Shown: positions 17,104 to 27,556, counted from the first letter of the stretch. The stretch: 64,000 nt of DNA from Acinetobacter pittii ATCC 19004 = CIP 70.29 (GCF_000369045.1 NZ_KB849790.1:124001-188000), one strand, 5' to 3'. The notes: generated from the sequence alone by a model not told the origin. Numbers and translations: made by a program.

Positions 17104-18015
17104 ATGATTGTTCGTGATAAAAGCAATGTATTTAAACTCTTATTTGCTTGGAAAGGAACAATTTTACCAAAGGTCTTGCCAGCACTGAGTTTTGTTGTAC
17201 TTATTTCAGCATGTGTGGTCTGGCTCTCTTATTATCATTGGATTCAAATTCCTACCGTACCCGCGATCGGATTTACCATCTTTGGCGTGATTCTTTCGAT
17301 TTGTACAGGTTTTCGAAATAATGCATGTTATGACCGTTGGTGGGAAGGCCGCAAGCTCTGGGGGGCTTTAATTGCCAATGCCAGACATATTGTTAGAGAC
17401 AGCCATGTTTTATCTAATGAACAACGTGAACATTTAATTCATCAGGTCTTAATTTTTAGTAACTTGTTGCGTGATCGACTGCGTCAACAAACAGTCGAAC
17501 CCACAAAATTTCTTGAACATGCCTATTTAAATAATTCTTCACTTAATTATTTAAATGAGCATATTAATGCACCGCAATTTGTACTCGAAAATATTCAAAA
17601 AGATTTAGTTAAAATACTAAAAGACGGCGAAATTAGTGACATTATCTATAGCACCTTAAATCGACATATTGTTGAGCTAGGCAATATCCAAGCAGGTTGT
17701 GACCGTATTGCTGGTACACCTTTACCCTATTCATATTCAGTACTTTTACACCGCGCCGTTTACTGTTTCTGTTTTATATTACCGTTTAGCCTTGAAGCAG
17801 CTTTAGGTATTTGGACACCGCTTATTGTGGGTTTAATCGCTTATATGTTTTTAGGTTTAGATGCCTTAAGCGCTCAAATTGAAGAACCTTTCGGTTTGCA
17901 AGAAAATGATTTACCGCTCGACTCTATTGTGCGTTTGATTGAGCGAGAATCTCTAAGCTCTTTAGGGCAGCCATTACCACCCATTATTGAAGCCCAAGAC
18001 AACAATTTACTTTAA
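17104..18015 (+). CDS. Bestrophin-family (UPF0187) channel protein
   Basis: A 303-residue inner-membrane protein of the bacterial bestrophin/RFP-TM family, whose pentamers conduct ions. Family signatures include an N-terminal helix with PALSFVVLISACVV, the segment GFRNNACYDRWWEGRKLWG and the late IEEPFGLQENDLPLD motif, comparable with the Ca-clasp region of eukaryotic bestrophins. It starts 69 bases after the sigma-54 activator gene but seems to be a separate function. A terminator follows. The transported ion is unknown. Confidence 0.87.
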   Translation: MIVRDKSNVFKLLFAWKGTILPKVLPALSFVVLISACVVWLSYYHWIQIPTVPAIGFTIFGVILSICTGFRNNACYDRWWEGRKLWGALIANARHIVRDSHVLSNEQREHLIHQVLIFSNLLRDRLRQQTVEPTKFLEHAYLNNSSLNYLNEHINAPQFVLENIQKDLVKILKDGEISDIIYSTLNRHIVELGNIQAGCDRIAGTPLPYSYSVLLHRAVYCFCFILPFSLEAALGIWTPLIVGLIAYMFLGLDALSAQIEEPFGLQENDLPLDSIVRLIERESLSSLGQPLPPIIEAQDNNLL

Positions 18016-18017
18016 TA

Positions 18018-18045
18018 AAAAAGAGCGAATCATCGCTCTTTTTAT
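18018..18045 (+). terminator. Intrinsic terminator after bestrophin gene
   Basis: AAAAAGAGCGA pairs with TCGCTCTTTTT over a 4-base loop. It also lies at the 3' end of the convergent bdhA gene and can act on both strands. Confidence 0.85.
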
Positions 18046-18061
18046 AGGCTTAAATGTCTAT

Positions 18062-19120
18062 TTATGGATGTACAATAATCTTAACGGCTGACTCATTGTT
18101 ATGAATTAAGGTTTCAAAACCTTGTGAAATCAAATCATCAAGTTGAATACGCTGCGTAATAAAAGGTTCCAGATTTATTTTACCTTCTTCAACCAGTTTA
18201 ATAGTTTCTTGATGGTCATTTACATAGGCAATTGTGCCTCGTACATCAAGCTCTTTCATTACTACACTATGCACATTAATCGATGCTGGATGGCTCCAAA
18301 TCGAAACGATAACTATGACGCCTGTTGGTTTCACTGCCGCAACCAAGGTATCTAGCACCTTGTTAACGCTACTACATTCAAACGCGACATCGACACCATC
18401 GCCATTAGTAATTTTCATGACCTCAGAAACAACATCAACTTCTGACGGGTCTAAAATATAATCTGCAACACCCGACTCTTTGGCTTTTTCTTTACGTTTT
18501 GCACTTAGCTCAGTAATGATGACCTTAAGCCCTTTCGCTTTTAAAATTGCCGAAAGCAATAAACCAATTGGGCCGGCTCCGCCAACCAGTGCAATGTCAC
18601 CAGCCTTTGCGCCACTGCGCACATAGGCATGATGACCTACCGATAACGGTTCAATTAAGGCCGCCTGATCCAGTGGAATTTTATTGGAAATTGGATGCAC
18701 CCAACGGCGTTTAACCGCAATTTTCTCCGATAAGCCACCGCCACGACCGCCTAAACCAATGAAGTTCATATTTTTGGAAAGATGATAATTATCGCCCGGT
18801 CCGGTCGGTACATCATCGGCCACAATATAAGGCTCTACGACTACATGCTGACCAATTTCAATATCATCAACACCTTCACCAACTGCATAGACTACACCTG
18901 AAAATTCATGTCCCATGGTAATCGGCGCAGATACACCTGAAATAGGATGTGGATGTCCACACGGTGGAATAAAAATTGGCCCTTCCATAAACTCATGCAA
19001 ATCTGTACCACAAATTCCACACCAAGCTACCTTAATGCCTACAGTGCCGGGAGTGACTTCTGGTTCAGGGATATCTTCAATACGAATATCGCCTCTGTCA
19101 TAAAAACGTGCTGCTTTCAT
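18062..19120 (-). CDS. bdhA: 2,3-butanediol dehydrogenase (zinc alcohol dehydrogenase)
   Basis: A 352-residue medium-chain zinc dehydrogenase that interconverts 2,3-butanediol and acetoin with NAD. Visible are the catalytic zinc motif CGICGTDLHEF near the N-terminus, the GHEFSGVV signature and the cofactor site VGGAGPIGLL. The structural-zinc cysteine cluster of liver ADH is missing, as is usual for this subgroup. Start ATG 19120 has GGGAGA just upstream; the frame extends to a TTG at 19135 that I do not favour. It is the last gene of the acetoin operon, so acetoin/butanediol is the likely substrate pair. Confidence 0.87.
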   Translation of the reverse strand: MKAARFYDRGDIRIEDIPEPEVTPGTVGIKVAWCGICGTDLHEFMEGPIFIPPCGHPHPISGVSAPITMGHEFSGVVYAVGEGVDDIEIGQHVVVEPYIVADDVPTGPGDNYHLSKNMNFIGLGGRGGGLSEKIAVKRRWVHPISNKIPLDQAALIEPLSVGHHAYVRSGAKAGDIALVGGAGPIGLLLSAILKAKGLKVIITELSAKRKEKAKESGVADYILDPSEVDVVSEVMKITNGDGVDVAFECSSVNKVLDTLVAAVKPTGVIVIVSIWSHPASINVHSVVMKELDVRGTIAYVNDHQETIKLVEEGKINLEPFITQRIQLDDLISQGFETLIHNNESAVKIIVHP

Positions 19121-19149
19121 TATTATCTCCCTCAAATCAGGATGTTGTT

Positions 19150-19935
19150 TTAGCGATAGACTATGCCGCCGTCTGTTAAAATGGATTGACCCGTAATATA
19201 GTCCGAATCTTCACTTGCCAGAAAAGCAACTAATGCGGCTACATCGTCTGGTGTTTGGGCTCTACCTAAAGCAATACCTTCCACATACTTTTTATAAGTT
19301 TCACCAATTGCGGCACCGGTAATTTCAGCAAAACGTTTATCGATTTCAACCCACATATCAGTTCCGACAATTCCGGGGCAATATCCATTTACCGTAATAC
19401 CGTGACTGGCATATTCTTTTGCCGCAGCTTGGGTAAGTGCTCGTACCGCAAATTTGGTTGCCGAGTAAATACCGAGTAAAGCAAACCCATCGTGGCCTGC
19501 AATTGAGCAAGCATTAATGATTTTTCCTTTATGTTGACGTTGCTTAAATTTTGCAGCAGCAGCCTGTATTCCCCACAGCACGCCGCCAATATTAATATCA
19601 ACAATTTTTTGGAATTCATCAGGTGTGATATCCGCAATCGCTTGTACTTGTGCAATTCCAGCGTTATTAATCATGACATCAAACCCACCAAGTGTCTGCT
19701 CAGCATGATTTATAGCGGCATACACTTGCTCGCGGTCACTTATATTAGCAATAAATGTGCTCGCATTTACACCTAAAGCCTGAATTTCCTGCTGCACATC
19801 ATTCAGTCGATCTTGTTTCATATCAACTAATGCAATATGTGCCCCTTCTTGCGCCAAGCGCAGGGCAATCCCACGGCCTATGCCTTGAGCTGCCCCAGTC
19901 ACTAAAACGACTTTATTTTTTAATCCCTTAACCAT
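19150..19935 (-). CDS. Acetoin/diacetyl reductase (short-chain dehydrogenase)
   Basis: A 261-residue classical SDR enzyme. It has the cofactor motif [10 protein letters not shown], the NNAG motif, and catalytic Ser-Tyr-Lys with [11 protein letters not shown]. Its sequence and position between acoD and bdhA fit acetoin reductase ((S,S)-butanediol dehydrogenase, BudC-like), which moves electrons between NADH and diacetyl/acetoin/butanediol. Start ATG 19935 is preceded by AGGAG; a TTG two codons earlier is less likely. Stereospecificity cannot be read from sequence. Confidence 0.83.
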   Translation of the reverse strand: MVKGLKNKVVLVTGAAQGIGRGIALRLAQEGAHIALVDMKQDRLNDVQQEIQALGVNASTFIANISDREQVYAAINHAEQTLGGFDVMINNAGIAQVQAIADITPDEFQKIVDINIGGVLWGIQAAAAKFKQRQHKGKIINACSIAGHDGFALLGIYSATKFAVRALTQAAAKEYASHGITVNGYCPGIVGTDMWVEIDKRFAEITGAAIGETYKKYVEGIALGRAQTPDDVAALVAFLASEDSDYITGQSILTDGGIVYR

Positions 19936-19961
19936 GTTCAACTCCTGTAAATGTAGAATTT

Positions 19962-21365
19962 CTACATATGAATCGCTCGTTGCATTGAAGCCAAAATGGA
20001 TTCATGCATGGCTTCTGATAATGTTGGATGTGGGAAAATCACTTGAGCTAAACTTTCATCAGTTGCTTCTAGATATTTCGCAATCGCAAAGCCTTGAATA
20101 TGTTCGGTCACTTCATGACCCACCATATGTGCACCAAGTAATTCACCCGTTTCTGCATGTATCACCGTTTTAACGAAACCTGACGCATCTCCAATTGCCA
20201 AAGCTTTACCATTTGCAGTTAAAGAAAACTTACCGATTCGTATAGGTAGATTCTGAGCTTTTGCTGCATTTTCCGTTAAACCAATACTCGCCACTTGTGG
20301 ATGTGTAAAAATACAACCCGGTATCTGGCTACGATCGAGTGAATGGACGTTTGCTACACCAGCGATTTTCTCGACACATATCATGGCTTCATGGCTTGCT
20401 TTATGGGCAAGACACGGTGCACCAGCCACATCACCGATGGCATAAAGCCCTGCTACATTGGTTTTACAATAGTCATCAATTGCCACAAAACCTTGTGGAT
20501 TGAGTTCGACACCTAAATGTTCTAGTCCTAGCCCCGTGGCATTAGGCTGTACACCAATTGCCGAAAGGACACGGTCAAAAACAATCGTTTGAACGTCATT
20601 TGCCGTTTCAATCACACAGTGAACTTGACCATTTACAATTTGAATACTTTGAACGACAGCATCAGTTAAGACTTTCATTCCTTTTTGTTCAAACTGCTTT
20701 CTGACAAATTGAGCAACTTCTGCATCTTCGGTTGGTAAAATCTGCTTGGCTAAATCAATAAGCGTGACCTGACACCCCAAGTCTTGATAAAGGCTAGCAA
20801 ACTCACTACCAATTGCACCTGAGCCCACAACCAGTAAACTTTTCGGTAAATCCTCTGGCACAAGCGCTTCTTTATAGCTCCAGACGTACGTTCCATCGAC
20901 AGGAAGTTGAGGAACATGTCGAGCTTTAGCTCCAGTTGCCAAAATAATATGGGGTGCGCTCAAAGCCTGACTTTTACCTTGAGCATCGGTCACTTCAATT
21001 TTTTCTTTCGCCGTAAGCTGAGCACGACCATTAAAAACAGTGACGTGATTCTTTTTTAGTAAGTAATCGATACCTTGTACTAATTGAGCTGACACTTGTC
21101 TGCTATGTTGCACAAGCTTTTGAATATCAAAATCGAGTTGCGATACCTGAAAACCAAACTGTCCTGAATGTTTAAACTGGGTTGCGAGCTCTGCCCCTGC
21201 AAGCAAAGCTTTAGTGGGAATACAGCCCCAATTTAGACAAATTCCGCCTAAATGTTGCTCTTCTACAATTGCGGTTTTTAACCCGAGCTGGGCTGCACGA
21301 ATTGCAGCCACATACCCACCCGGTCCCGCGCCAATCACAATTAAATCAAACTGAGCTTCTGACAT
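19962..21365 (-). CDS. acoD: Dihydrolipoyl dehydrogenase (E3) of the acetoin complex
   Basis: A 467-residue FAD flavoprotein that reoxidises the dihydrolipoyl arm of the E2 component, passing electrons to NAD. Features in order: FAD motif [17 protein letters not shown], redox disulfide [17 protein letters not shown] motif [14 protein letters not shown], second FAD motif YAIGDVAG, and the C-terminal His-Glu in [10 protein letters not shown]. It directly follows acoC (gap ten bases), so this copy serves acetoin dehydrogenase rather than the pyruvate complex. Confidence 0.9.
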   Translation of the reverse strand: MSEAQFDLIVIGAGPGGYVAAIRAAQLGLKTAIVEEQHLGGICLNWGCIPTKALLAGAELATQFKHSGQFGFQVSQLDFDIQKLVQHSRQVSAQLVQGIDYLLKKNHVTVFNGRAQLTAKEKIEVTDAQGKSQALSAPHIILATGAKARHVPQLPVDGTYVWSYKEALVPEDLPKSLLVVGSGAIGSEFASLYQDLGCQVTLIDLAKQILPTEDAEVAQFVRKQFEQKGMKVLTDAVVQSIQIVNGQVHCVIETANDVQTIVFDRVLSAIGVQPNATGLGLEHLGVELNPQGFVAIDDYCKTNVAGLYAIGDVAGAPCLAHKASHEAMICVEKIAGVANVHSLDRSQIPGCIFTHPQVASIGLTENAAKAQNLPIRIGKFSLTANGKALAIGDASGFVKTVIHAETGELLGAHMVGHEVTEHIQGFAIAKYLEATDESLAQVIFPHPTLSEAMHESILASMQRAIHM

Positions 21366-21375
21366 GCGGGTTCTC

Positions 21376-22911
21376 CTACACCAAAATTAAAGCAGGGTTT
21401 TCAACAAACTGCTTAAAGCTGGCCAAGAATTTCGCCCCAACTGCGCCATCAATGACTCTGTGATCACATGACAATGTCGCTGTGACAATCTCACGAACCA
21501 CTACATTGCCATTTTCGACAACAGCGCGAGATTCCGAAGCACCTAAGGCCATAATTGCACCTTGCGGTGGGTTAATAATGGCATCGAACTGTTTAATGCC
21601 TAACATTCCTAAATTTGAAATGCTAAAGCTACCACCCTGAAACTCGTCAGGTTGTAACTTGCCAGTCTTAGCACGGGTTGCCAAATCACGCATGTCATCA
21701 GAAATTTGTGCCAAAGATTTTTGATTCGCAGCTTTCACAATGGGTGTAATTAAACCGTTTGGAATCGCTACAGCCACCGAAATATCCGCTTGAGAGAACT
21801 GTAAAATTGATTGAGTCGCCTCATCAAATTGAACATTCACTTCAGGTACTTTAATCAGTGCCGCAGCAGCTGCTTTAATTAGCATGTCATTAATAGAAAG
21901 TTTGACTTGAGGAACCGTTTCATTAATCTGCTTACGTAATTTTTGCAAAGCCTCTACGTTTAGATCGACCACTAAGCGGAAATGCGGCGCATTACGTTTT
22001 GCAGCCTGTAACCGTGAAGCAATCGCTTTACGCATCCCATTCATCGCCACAGTTGTAACGGTCGATTGTGGTTGAGCTGCACATTGCACAGGTTGTTCAT
22101 TTACCGACGTTGGGTTATTACGATAGTAAACTGCTTCAACATCTTCTTTACAGACGCGGCCACGAGTACCTGAAACACGGCAGTCATTTAGGTTAATGCC
22201 CCATTGTTTTGCTAAACGGCGTGCTACAGGCGTCGCTAAAATTTGGCTATCATCAGCTGTAGATTTAACCACTTTAGTTTGAGTTTGCTGCTTAACATCA
22301 GGCCATTGACCACCAGCAGCTTGTACAGCTTTCTGGATGTCTTGAACACTAATACGTCCTTCACGACCAGAACCTGTGACTTTTGCCAAGTTCACATTGT
22401 GCTTTTCTGCAAGCTTTAACGCATGCGGTGTTGTAAACAACTCATCAGATGCTTGATAGCCTTGTAATGACTCGGGTACAGCGTAGTCACCTTTAGCAGT
22501 CTTTACTGGAACTGAAGCACTTGCAGCTACAGGCTGTGGCTGTTCTGCCTTTTCAGTAACAGGTGCAAATGTTTCCGCTTTACTTTGCTCCGAAGGTGTT
22601 TCAGGGGCTTTAGCTGCTGAACCACCTAGTGATGCAATAAACTGCTCAATTTCTGCATCAGAAATTTCACTATCAGCACATACCGCAATAAGACCACCAA
22701 CAGGTAAAGTATCACCATCTTTCGCTAAAATTTTACGGAGCGTTCCTGCAAAAGGCGCTTCTAATACATTGACGATTTTTGTGGTTTCAATTTCACAAAT
22801 TTCATCGCCTTTATTAAAGCTATCGCCTTCTTTAATCAACCATTGGGCAATCGTGCCTTCTTCCATGGATAATCCCCATTTCGGGATCTCCAGCGTTTTA
22901 ATTTCGCTCAT
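21376..22911 (-). CDS. acoC: Acetoin dehydrogenase E2, dihydrolipoamide acetyltransferase
   Basis: A 511-residue acyltransferase. An N-terminal lipoyl domain (residues 1-75) carries the lipoylated lysine in EIETTKIVN. Two peripheral-subunit-binding domains follow rather than one, near residues 160-195 (TPHALKLAEKHNVNL) and 230-265 (TPVARRLAKQWGINL). The catalytic domain ends with the active-site DHRVIDGA. It transfers the acetyl group from lipoamide to CoA. The start at 22911 is one base after the acoB stop, with GGAGG inside the end of acoB; the longer frame to 22947 overlaps acoB and is not credible. Confidence 0.92.
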   Translation of the reverse strand: MSEIKTLEIPKWGLSMEEGTIAQWLIKEGDSFNKGDEICEIETTKIVNVLEAPFAGTLRKILAKDGDTLPVGGLIAVCADSEISDAEIEQFIASLGGSAAKAPETPSEQSKAETFAPVTEKAEQPQPVAASASVPVKTAKGDYAVPESLQGYQASDELFTTPHALKLAEKHNVNLAKVTGSGREGRISVQDIQKAVQAAGGQWPDVKQQTQTKVVKSTADDSQILATPVARRLAKQWGINLNDCRVSGTRGRVCKEDVEAVYYRNNPTSVNEQPVQCAAQPQSTVTTVAMNGMRKAIASRLQAAKRNAPHFRLVVDLNVEALQKLRKQINETVPQVKLSINDMLIKAAAAALIKVPEVNVQFDEATQSILQFSQADISVAVAIPNGLITPIVKAANQKSLAQISDDMRDLATRAKTGKLQPDEFQGGSFSISNLGMLGIKQFDAIINPPQGAIMALGASESRAVVENGNVVVREIVTATLSCDHRVIDGAVGAKFLASFKQFVENPALILV

Positions 22912-22912
22912 C

Positions 22913-23932
22913 CTAAGCCTCCAATGTTTTTCGCACAGCTTGCTCAATACGCTCTACACTTGGAATCCATTCTTTTTCTAAAACCGGAGAGAATGGAACA
23001 GGCGTATGTGGTGGCGTTACGAGTTCAACAGGTGCTTTTAAATAGTGGAAACCTTTTTGCGCGATCAGTGCAGCCACATCATGACCAAAGCCACAGCGTG
23101 CTGCTGATTCATCCACAATAACCACACGCCCAGTTGATGCAACAGACTCTAAAATTCCTTCTTCATCCAGAGGTGAAATTGTGCGAGGGTCTACCACTTC
23201 AACCGAAATGCCATCTTTTGCCAATTTGTCTGCTACTTCATTGGCACGGTGTACCATCAACCCTAAAGCAATAATGGTCACGTCTGTCCCTTCACGGGTG
23301 TAATTTGCTACACCAAAAGGAATGGTATAGGCAGCATCTGGAACTTCGCCTTTAATGTCATAGAGCATTTTATGCTCACAGAACACCACAGGGTCGTCAT
23401 CACGAATGGCCTGAATTAATAGCCCTTTCACATCATATGGGCTAGATGGAACCACAACTTTTAAGCCTGGAACCGCGGCAAATACGTTATATGGTGACTG
23501 AGAATGCTGAGCTGCCGCAGAAAAACCTGCGCCAATCATGCCACGTACAACCATTGGCGCTTTTGCTTTTCCGCCAAACATATAACGGAATTTAGCGGCT
23601 TGGTTATAAAGCATGTCATGACACACGCCATAGAAATCCATAAACATTAAATCAGCAACAGGACGTAAACCTGTTGCAGCCGCACCGGCGGCCATACCGA
23701 TAATTGCAGACTCGGTAATTGGTGTATCAATCACACGTTCTGAACCAAACTCCGTCCATAAACCTTTGGTTACACCAAGTACCCCACCGAAGCCTTCAAG
23801 CTCGTTCTCTTCGGTATTTTTACCGCCGTGCCCACCACGAACATCTTCACCAACAACAAATACGGTTGGATCACGACGCATTTCTGATTCAATGGCTTCT
23901 TTAATTGCATTACGAAAACTTTTATTTGGCAT
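22913..23932 (-). CDS. acoB: Acetoin dehydrogenase E1 beta subunit
   Basis: A 339-residue transketolase-like beta subunit, beginning MPNKSFRNAIKEAIESEMRR. It contains the GEDVRGGHGGK segment, the conserved TPITESAIIGMAAGAAATG, and the C-terminal transketolase domain with VVIVDESAARCGFG. With acoA it forms the thiamine-diphosphate E1 enzyme that cleaves acetoin to acetaldehyde and a lipoyl-bound acetyl group. The open frame runs 40 residues further upstream across the acoA end, but ATG 23932, 13 bases after acoA, starts where homologues start. Confidence 0.92.
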   Translation of the reverse strand: MPNKSFRNAIKEAIESEMRRDPTVFVVGEDVRGGHGGKNTEENELEGFGGVLGVTKGLWTEFGSERVIDTPITESAIIGMAAGAAATGLRPVADLMFMDFYGVCHDMLYNQAAKFRYMFGGKAKAPMVVRGMIGAGFSAAAQHSQSPYNVFAAVPGLKVVVPSSPYDVKGLLIQAIRDDDPVVFCEHKMLYDIKGEVPDAAYTIPFGVANYTREGTDVTIIALGLMVHRANEVADKLAKDGISVEVVDPRTISPLDEEGILESVASTGRVVIVDESAARCGFGHDVAALIAQKGFHYLKAPVELVTPPHTPVPFSPVLEKEWIPSVERIEQAVRKTLEA

Positions 23933-23945
23933 CTTTACTATTCCT

Positions 23946-24908
23946 TTAGTAAGAGACATAGACGTCAGTAAGGAGTTGTTCTGGTTTTGGATAAGCCGCA
24001 GCACGAGCTTTAGCAACGGCGTCATCAACATTCGCCTTAGAAGCTGCATCAATCTCGTCTAACTTAGCTTCATCAATTTTGCCTTTAACTTTCTCTCGGA
24101 AAATTTTCAAAGGATCTTTATTTTCTTTGATGAACTCGACTTCTTCTTTAGAGCGAATCAAGCCAGGATCACCTTCGAAGTGGCCATAAAAACGGTTTGT
24201 AATGGTTTCAATAACACTCGGACCTTCACCACGACGTGCACGTTCAATGGCAGTTTGAGCAGCTTCATAGACGGCAAAGAAATCGGTCCCATCAACTTTA
24301 ACTGCAGGTAAACCAAAACCTGCTGCACGACCAGCAATGTCCTTGCTTCCTACAGCGTAATCATGACCAGTCCCCTCACCAAAACCGTTATTTTCGAAAA
24401 CGAAAATTACTGGAAGTTTAAGTACAACAGCCATGTTCATCGCTTCAAAAGTAAGGCCTTGGTTTGAACCACCATCGCCTGTAAAAGAAAGTCCGACACC
24501 ACCAGTCTTTAAGGTTTTCGCTGTCAACGCCGCACCAATGGCTAAAGGAGGTCCACCACCCACAATCCCGTTGGCACCGAGCATACCTTTATCTAAATCG
24601 GCAATATGCATAGAACCGCCTTTTCCACGACATAGCCCGTCATCTTTACCGAAAATTTCCAGCATCATGGCGTGAATGTCACAGCCTTTTGCAATACAGT
24701 GTCCATGTCCACGGTGTGTTGAAGTGATATAGTCTTTGTCGGTTAAATTTTCGCAAATCCCGACTGCTACAGCTTCTTCACCACTGTATAAGTGAATAAA
24801 GCCAGGAATATCACCATTGGTATTTTCTTCGTGAAGTCGATCCTCAAATTCACGAATATCGCGCATGCGTTTATATGCTGCGAGTAATTGCTCTTCCGTT
24901 AATTGCAT
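23946..24908 (-). CDS. acoA: Acetoin dehydrogenase E1 alpha subunit
   Basis: A 320-residue TPP-dependent E1 alpha subunit. The diphosphate/Mg motif GDGGSNQG...NN is visible in the middle (SFTGDGGSNQG and ENNGFGEGTG), with the R/HRGHGH segment STHRGHGHCIAKG earlier. It opens the acoABCD operon, starting 362 bases from the divergent lipA. No -24/-12 promoter of the sort controlling classical aco operons was found in the gap. Confidence 0.92.
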   Translation of the reverse strand: MQLTEEQLLAAYKRMRDIREFEDRLHEENTNGDIPGFIHLYSGEEAVAVGICENLTDKDYITSTHRGHGHCIAKGCDIHAMMLEIFGKDDGLCRGKGGSMHIADLDKGMLGANGIVGGGPPLAIGAALTAKTLKTGGVGLSFTGDGGSNQGLTFEAMNMAVVLKLPVIFVFENNGFGEGTGHDYAVGSKDIAGRAAGFGLPAVKVDGTDFFAVYEAAQTAIERARRGEGPSVIETITNRFYGHFEGDPGLIRSKEEVEFIKENKDPLKIFREKVKGKIDEAKLDEIDAASKANVDDAVAKARAAAYPKPEQLLTDVYVSY

Positions 24909-25270
24909 ATCCTTTTCCTTTATTATCTTGATTATTAAAAATCAACCAAGTTTCAGCGAGAGTTATATATTTCGCTATAAATAATAAAGCTCAATTTAAT
25001 TTAATATGCTATTAGACTAAAAAGTTTCAAATGGTTTTTATGGTTATTATTTTTTATTTTTCAAAAACTTGTACAGCAAAAATAAAATTAAAAAATTTTA
25101 ATACATTTCATTAGCTTGTGAAACAAACCTTTAACCAACCTTTATTAATTTATAATATTAGCTGTGTACTACGCTCATTAATAAACTCCATATTCTTTAT
25201 TTAAATTATAAGGATTTTTATTATATAGAGTCTAGTTGAAAATTATTTAATATAAAATGGAATTTTATAT
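24909..25270. promoter_or_regulatory. Divergent control region acoA-lipA
   Basis: A 362-base, very AT-rich gap between acoA (minus) and lipA (plus). I looked for -24/-12 elements on both strands and saw none. A TTGTGAAACA at about 25117-25126 resembles the TGAAAC half-sites in the sulfide operon control region, but only once. No ORF is supported. Confidence 0.35.
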
Positions 25271-26257
25271 ATGGACTTAAAAAGGCAAATAGAAACTGGT
25301 ATTAAATTAAGAGGAGCGGATAAAGTTGCTCGCATTCCGATTAAAATTTTACCTACAGAAGAGTTACCGACTAAACCGGATTGGATTAGAGCCAAAATAA
25401 CCGATTTTGAAGAAATTAACCGCATAAAAAATTTGCTACGCCAACAGAAGTTACACAGTGTTTGCGAAGAAGCGGCGTGTCCAAATTTACCGGAATGTTT
25501 TGGTGGAGGTACGGCAACATTTATGATTATGGGCGATATTTGTACTCGTCGCTGCCCATTTTGTGATGTCGCTCATGGCCGTCCAAAACCGCTAGATGAA
25601 GATGAACCTAAGCATCTTGCAGAAACAGTCAAAAATCTAAATTTAAAGTATGTCGTGATTACCTCTGTAGACCGTGATGATCTGCATGATGGCGGCGCTG
25701 CACATTTTGTAAAGTGTATTGAAGAAATTAGGAAACGTTGTCCAGAAACATTGATTGAGATTTTAGTACCAGATTTTCGTGGTCGTTTAGAGACGGCGCT
25801 TTCGACTTTGAGCTTATCGCCTCCCGATGTGTTTAATCATAATATTGAGACCGTTCCTCGTTTATATAAAGCGATGCGCCCCGGTTCAGATTATCAACAT
25901 TCACTAGAGTTACTTAAACGCTTTAAAGCATATTGTCCCGATATCAAAACCAAGTCTGGCCTGATGGTTGGATTAGGAGAAATAGAGGCTGAAGTGCTTG
26001 CCCTACTCAACGATTTAAAAGACTATCAAGTCGATCTTGTCACGATTGGTCAATATCTTCAGCCTTCAAAATCACATGCGCCTATTCATCGGTTTGTAAA
26101 TTTACAAGAATTTGAACGATATACCCGACACGGTAAGCGATTAGGTTTTAAAAATATTTGGAGTGGACCTATGGTTCGTTCTAGCTATTTTGCTGATCGA
26201 CAATATTTCGGAGAAGAAGTGCCAAAGCCTTTTAGCCGACAAGATGTCTTATCTTAA
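25271..26257 (+). CDS. lipA: Lipoyl synthase linked to the acetoin operon
   Basis: A 328-residue radical-SAM enzyme that inserts two sulfur atoms into the octanoyl group on E2 subunits. Both clusters are visible: the auxiliary cluster motif [12 protein letters not shown] (C-x4-C-x5-C) and the radical-[11 protein letters not shown] at residues 91-98. The essential C-terminal serine region RSSYFA is present. Acetoin operons in other bacteria often carry such a copy (acoS), presumably to lipoylate AcoC. Whether the genome has a second, housekeeping lipA cannot be told from this window. Confidence 0.9.
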   Translation: MDLKRQIETGIKLRGADKVARIPIKILPTEELPTKPDWIRAKITDFEEINRIKNLLRQQKLHSVCEEAACPNLPECFGGGTATFMIMGDICTRRCPFCDVAHGRPKPLDEDEPKHLAETVKNLNLKYVVITSVDRDDLHDGGAAHFVKCIEEIRKRCPETLIEILVPDFRGRLETALSTLSLSPPDVFNHNIETVPRLYKAMRPGSDYQHSLELLKRFKAYCPDIKTKSGLMVGLGEIEAEVLALLNDLKDYQVDLVTIGQYLQPSKSHAPIHRFVNLQEFERYTRHGKRLGFKNIWSGPMVRSSYFADRQYFGEEVPKPFSRQDVLS

Positions 26258-26413
26258 TGATTAGGCAATTAACAAAACTTATCCAATAGGATAATGGTCA
26301 AGCCTTATGAAATTATTTAAGGTAAGGAGATAACTAGGAAATAGTCACAATAAGAAAGTTATAACTATTGAGCGGCTAAGGATACGCCATTTCAATGATA
26401 AAGGAATTTCGAT

Positions 26414-27553
26414 ATGGATATGTCAGAACAATTATCATCGCCTTTAATAGATACTACCCCGTCCTTATTTCGGCCGGAATCCTCATCTCATTCTAAACAA
26501 TTAGGGAAAAAACCATCACTTGACCTTGAGGCAGCGCCTTTGTTTGATCTGGGTGAGGAATGGGAACATTCATTATTTGGTCGTTCGATTCACGAGTGCC
26601 ATCGCAACTTAATGCATATTGCCGAAGATGCCGATATGGCCATTGGTGTGACTGATCCTCATGGTACTCTACTTTGGACATGGAGTAGTACGCCTATGCG
26701 TTCATCTGCCGAACAAGTCCATTTTGTTGAAGGTGGACAATGGTCAACCCAAGCAGTTGGTCAAAATGCAATTGGTCTTGCCCTAAATACACATTCTGCA
26801 AGTTGTGTTTACTCACATGAAAACCAAATGAATAGTGTCAGAGACTGGGTCTGTTATGCAGCACCGATTACCGATGCGAATACAGGTCAGTTTTATGGAA
26901 TTATGAATTTATCGACCAAATATCAAAAACATAATTCACTTGGAGTTTTAGCAGTAGAGCGTTGTGCTGACATTGTTAAACAAGCAATTCAGCTTCATCA
27001 AAAAAATATCTTATATATTAAAGCCTTCGGCACTCCTAAAGTTCAATATAACCAACACAGCCTTACATTGACTCAACGTCAAATTGAGATTCTGTGCATT
27101 CTAACCCTTTGTCCCGAAGGGATTAATCTTGAAGAACTTCATTATGCTTTATATGGTGATCGGCCTGTAAGTACTACCACTTTAAAAGCAGAACTTTCTC
27201 AACTCAGAAACTTAATACCCGACGTTATCGAGTCACGACCATATAGACTTAACTGCGAAATTCAATCTGATTTTTTAATGGCCGAGCAAGCCTTAAACCT
27301 TGGCTTCACATCAACTACGCTTACACTCTATAGAGGAAGTTTCTTAGCTAAATCAGAAAGTCCTTTTTTATGCGCATGGAGAGATTGTTTTGACGCTCGT
27401 TTGAGTCATGTAATTTATCAAATTGAAGATATTGATCAATTATTACGAGTGGTCAGTCGTGTACCAGACCGTGTAGATGCCGTTGAACGTTTACTTGAAT
27501 TATTACCCGAAGAAACACCTTATCGAACTAAACTCTTAAAATTGCTCGAATAA
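26414..27553 (+). CDS. GAF-domain regulator with OmpR/SARP-like winged helix
   Basis: A 379-residue putative transcription factor. Residues 60-200 resemble the GAF sensor of AcoR-type activators (AVGQNAIGLAL and DWVCYAAPITDANTG). No AAA+ sigma-54 domain follows. Instead, residues 220-290 form a winged helix of the OmpR/SARP type (LTQRQIEILCILTLCPEG, VSTTTLKAELSQLRN, SRPYRLNC), and residues 295-345 resemble the start of a BTAD domain (LTLYRGSFLAKSESPFL). AAGGA precedes the start. It probably controls the acetoin locus or the neighbouring UndA-like gene, in place of a classical AcoR. Confidence 0.7.
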   Translation: MDMSEQLSSPLIDTTPSLFRPESSSHSKQLGKKPSLDLEAAPLFDLGEEWEHSLFGRSIHECHRNLMHIAEDADMAIGVTDPHGTLLWTWSSTPMRSSAEQVHFVEGGQWSTQAVGQNAIGLALNTHSASCVYSHENQMNSVRDWVCYAAPITDANTGQFYGIMNLSTKYQKHNSLGVLAVERCADIVKQAIQLHQKNILYIKAFGTPKVQYNQHSLTLTQRQIEILCILTLCPEGINLEELHYALYGDRPVSTTTLKAELSQLRNLIPDVIESRPYRLNCEIQSDFLMAEQALNLGFTSTTLTLYRGSFLAKSESPFLCAWRDCFDARLSHVIYQIEDIDQLLRVVSRVPDRVDAVERLLELLPEETPYRTKLLKLLE

Positions 27554-27556
27554 AAT

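Noticed and set aside
24909..25270. Classical sigma-54 aco promoter
   Set aside because: No TGGCAC-N5-TTGCW match on either strand, and the nearby regulator lacks a sigma-54 interaction domain.
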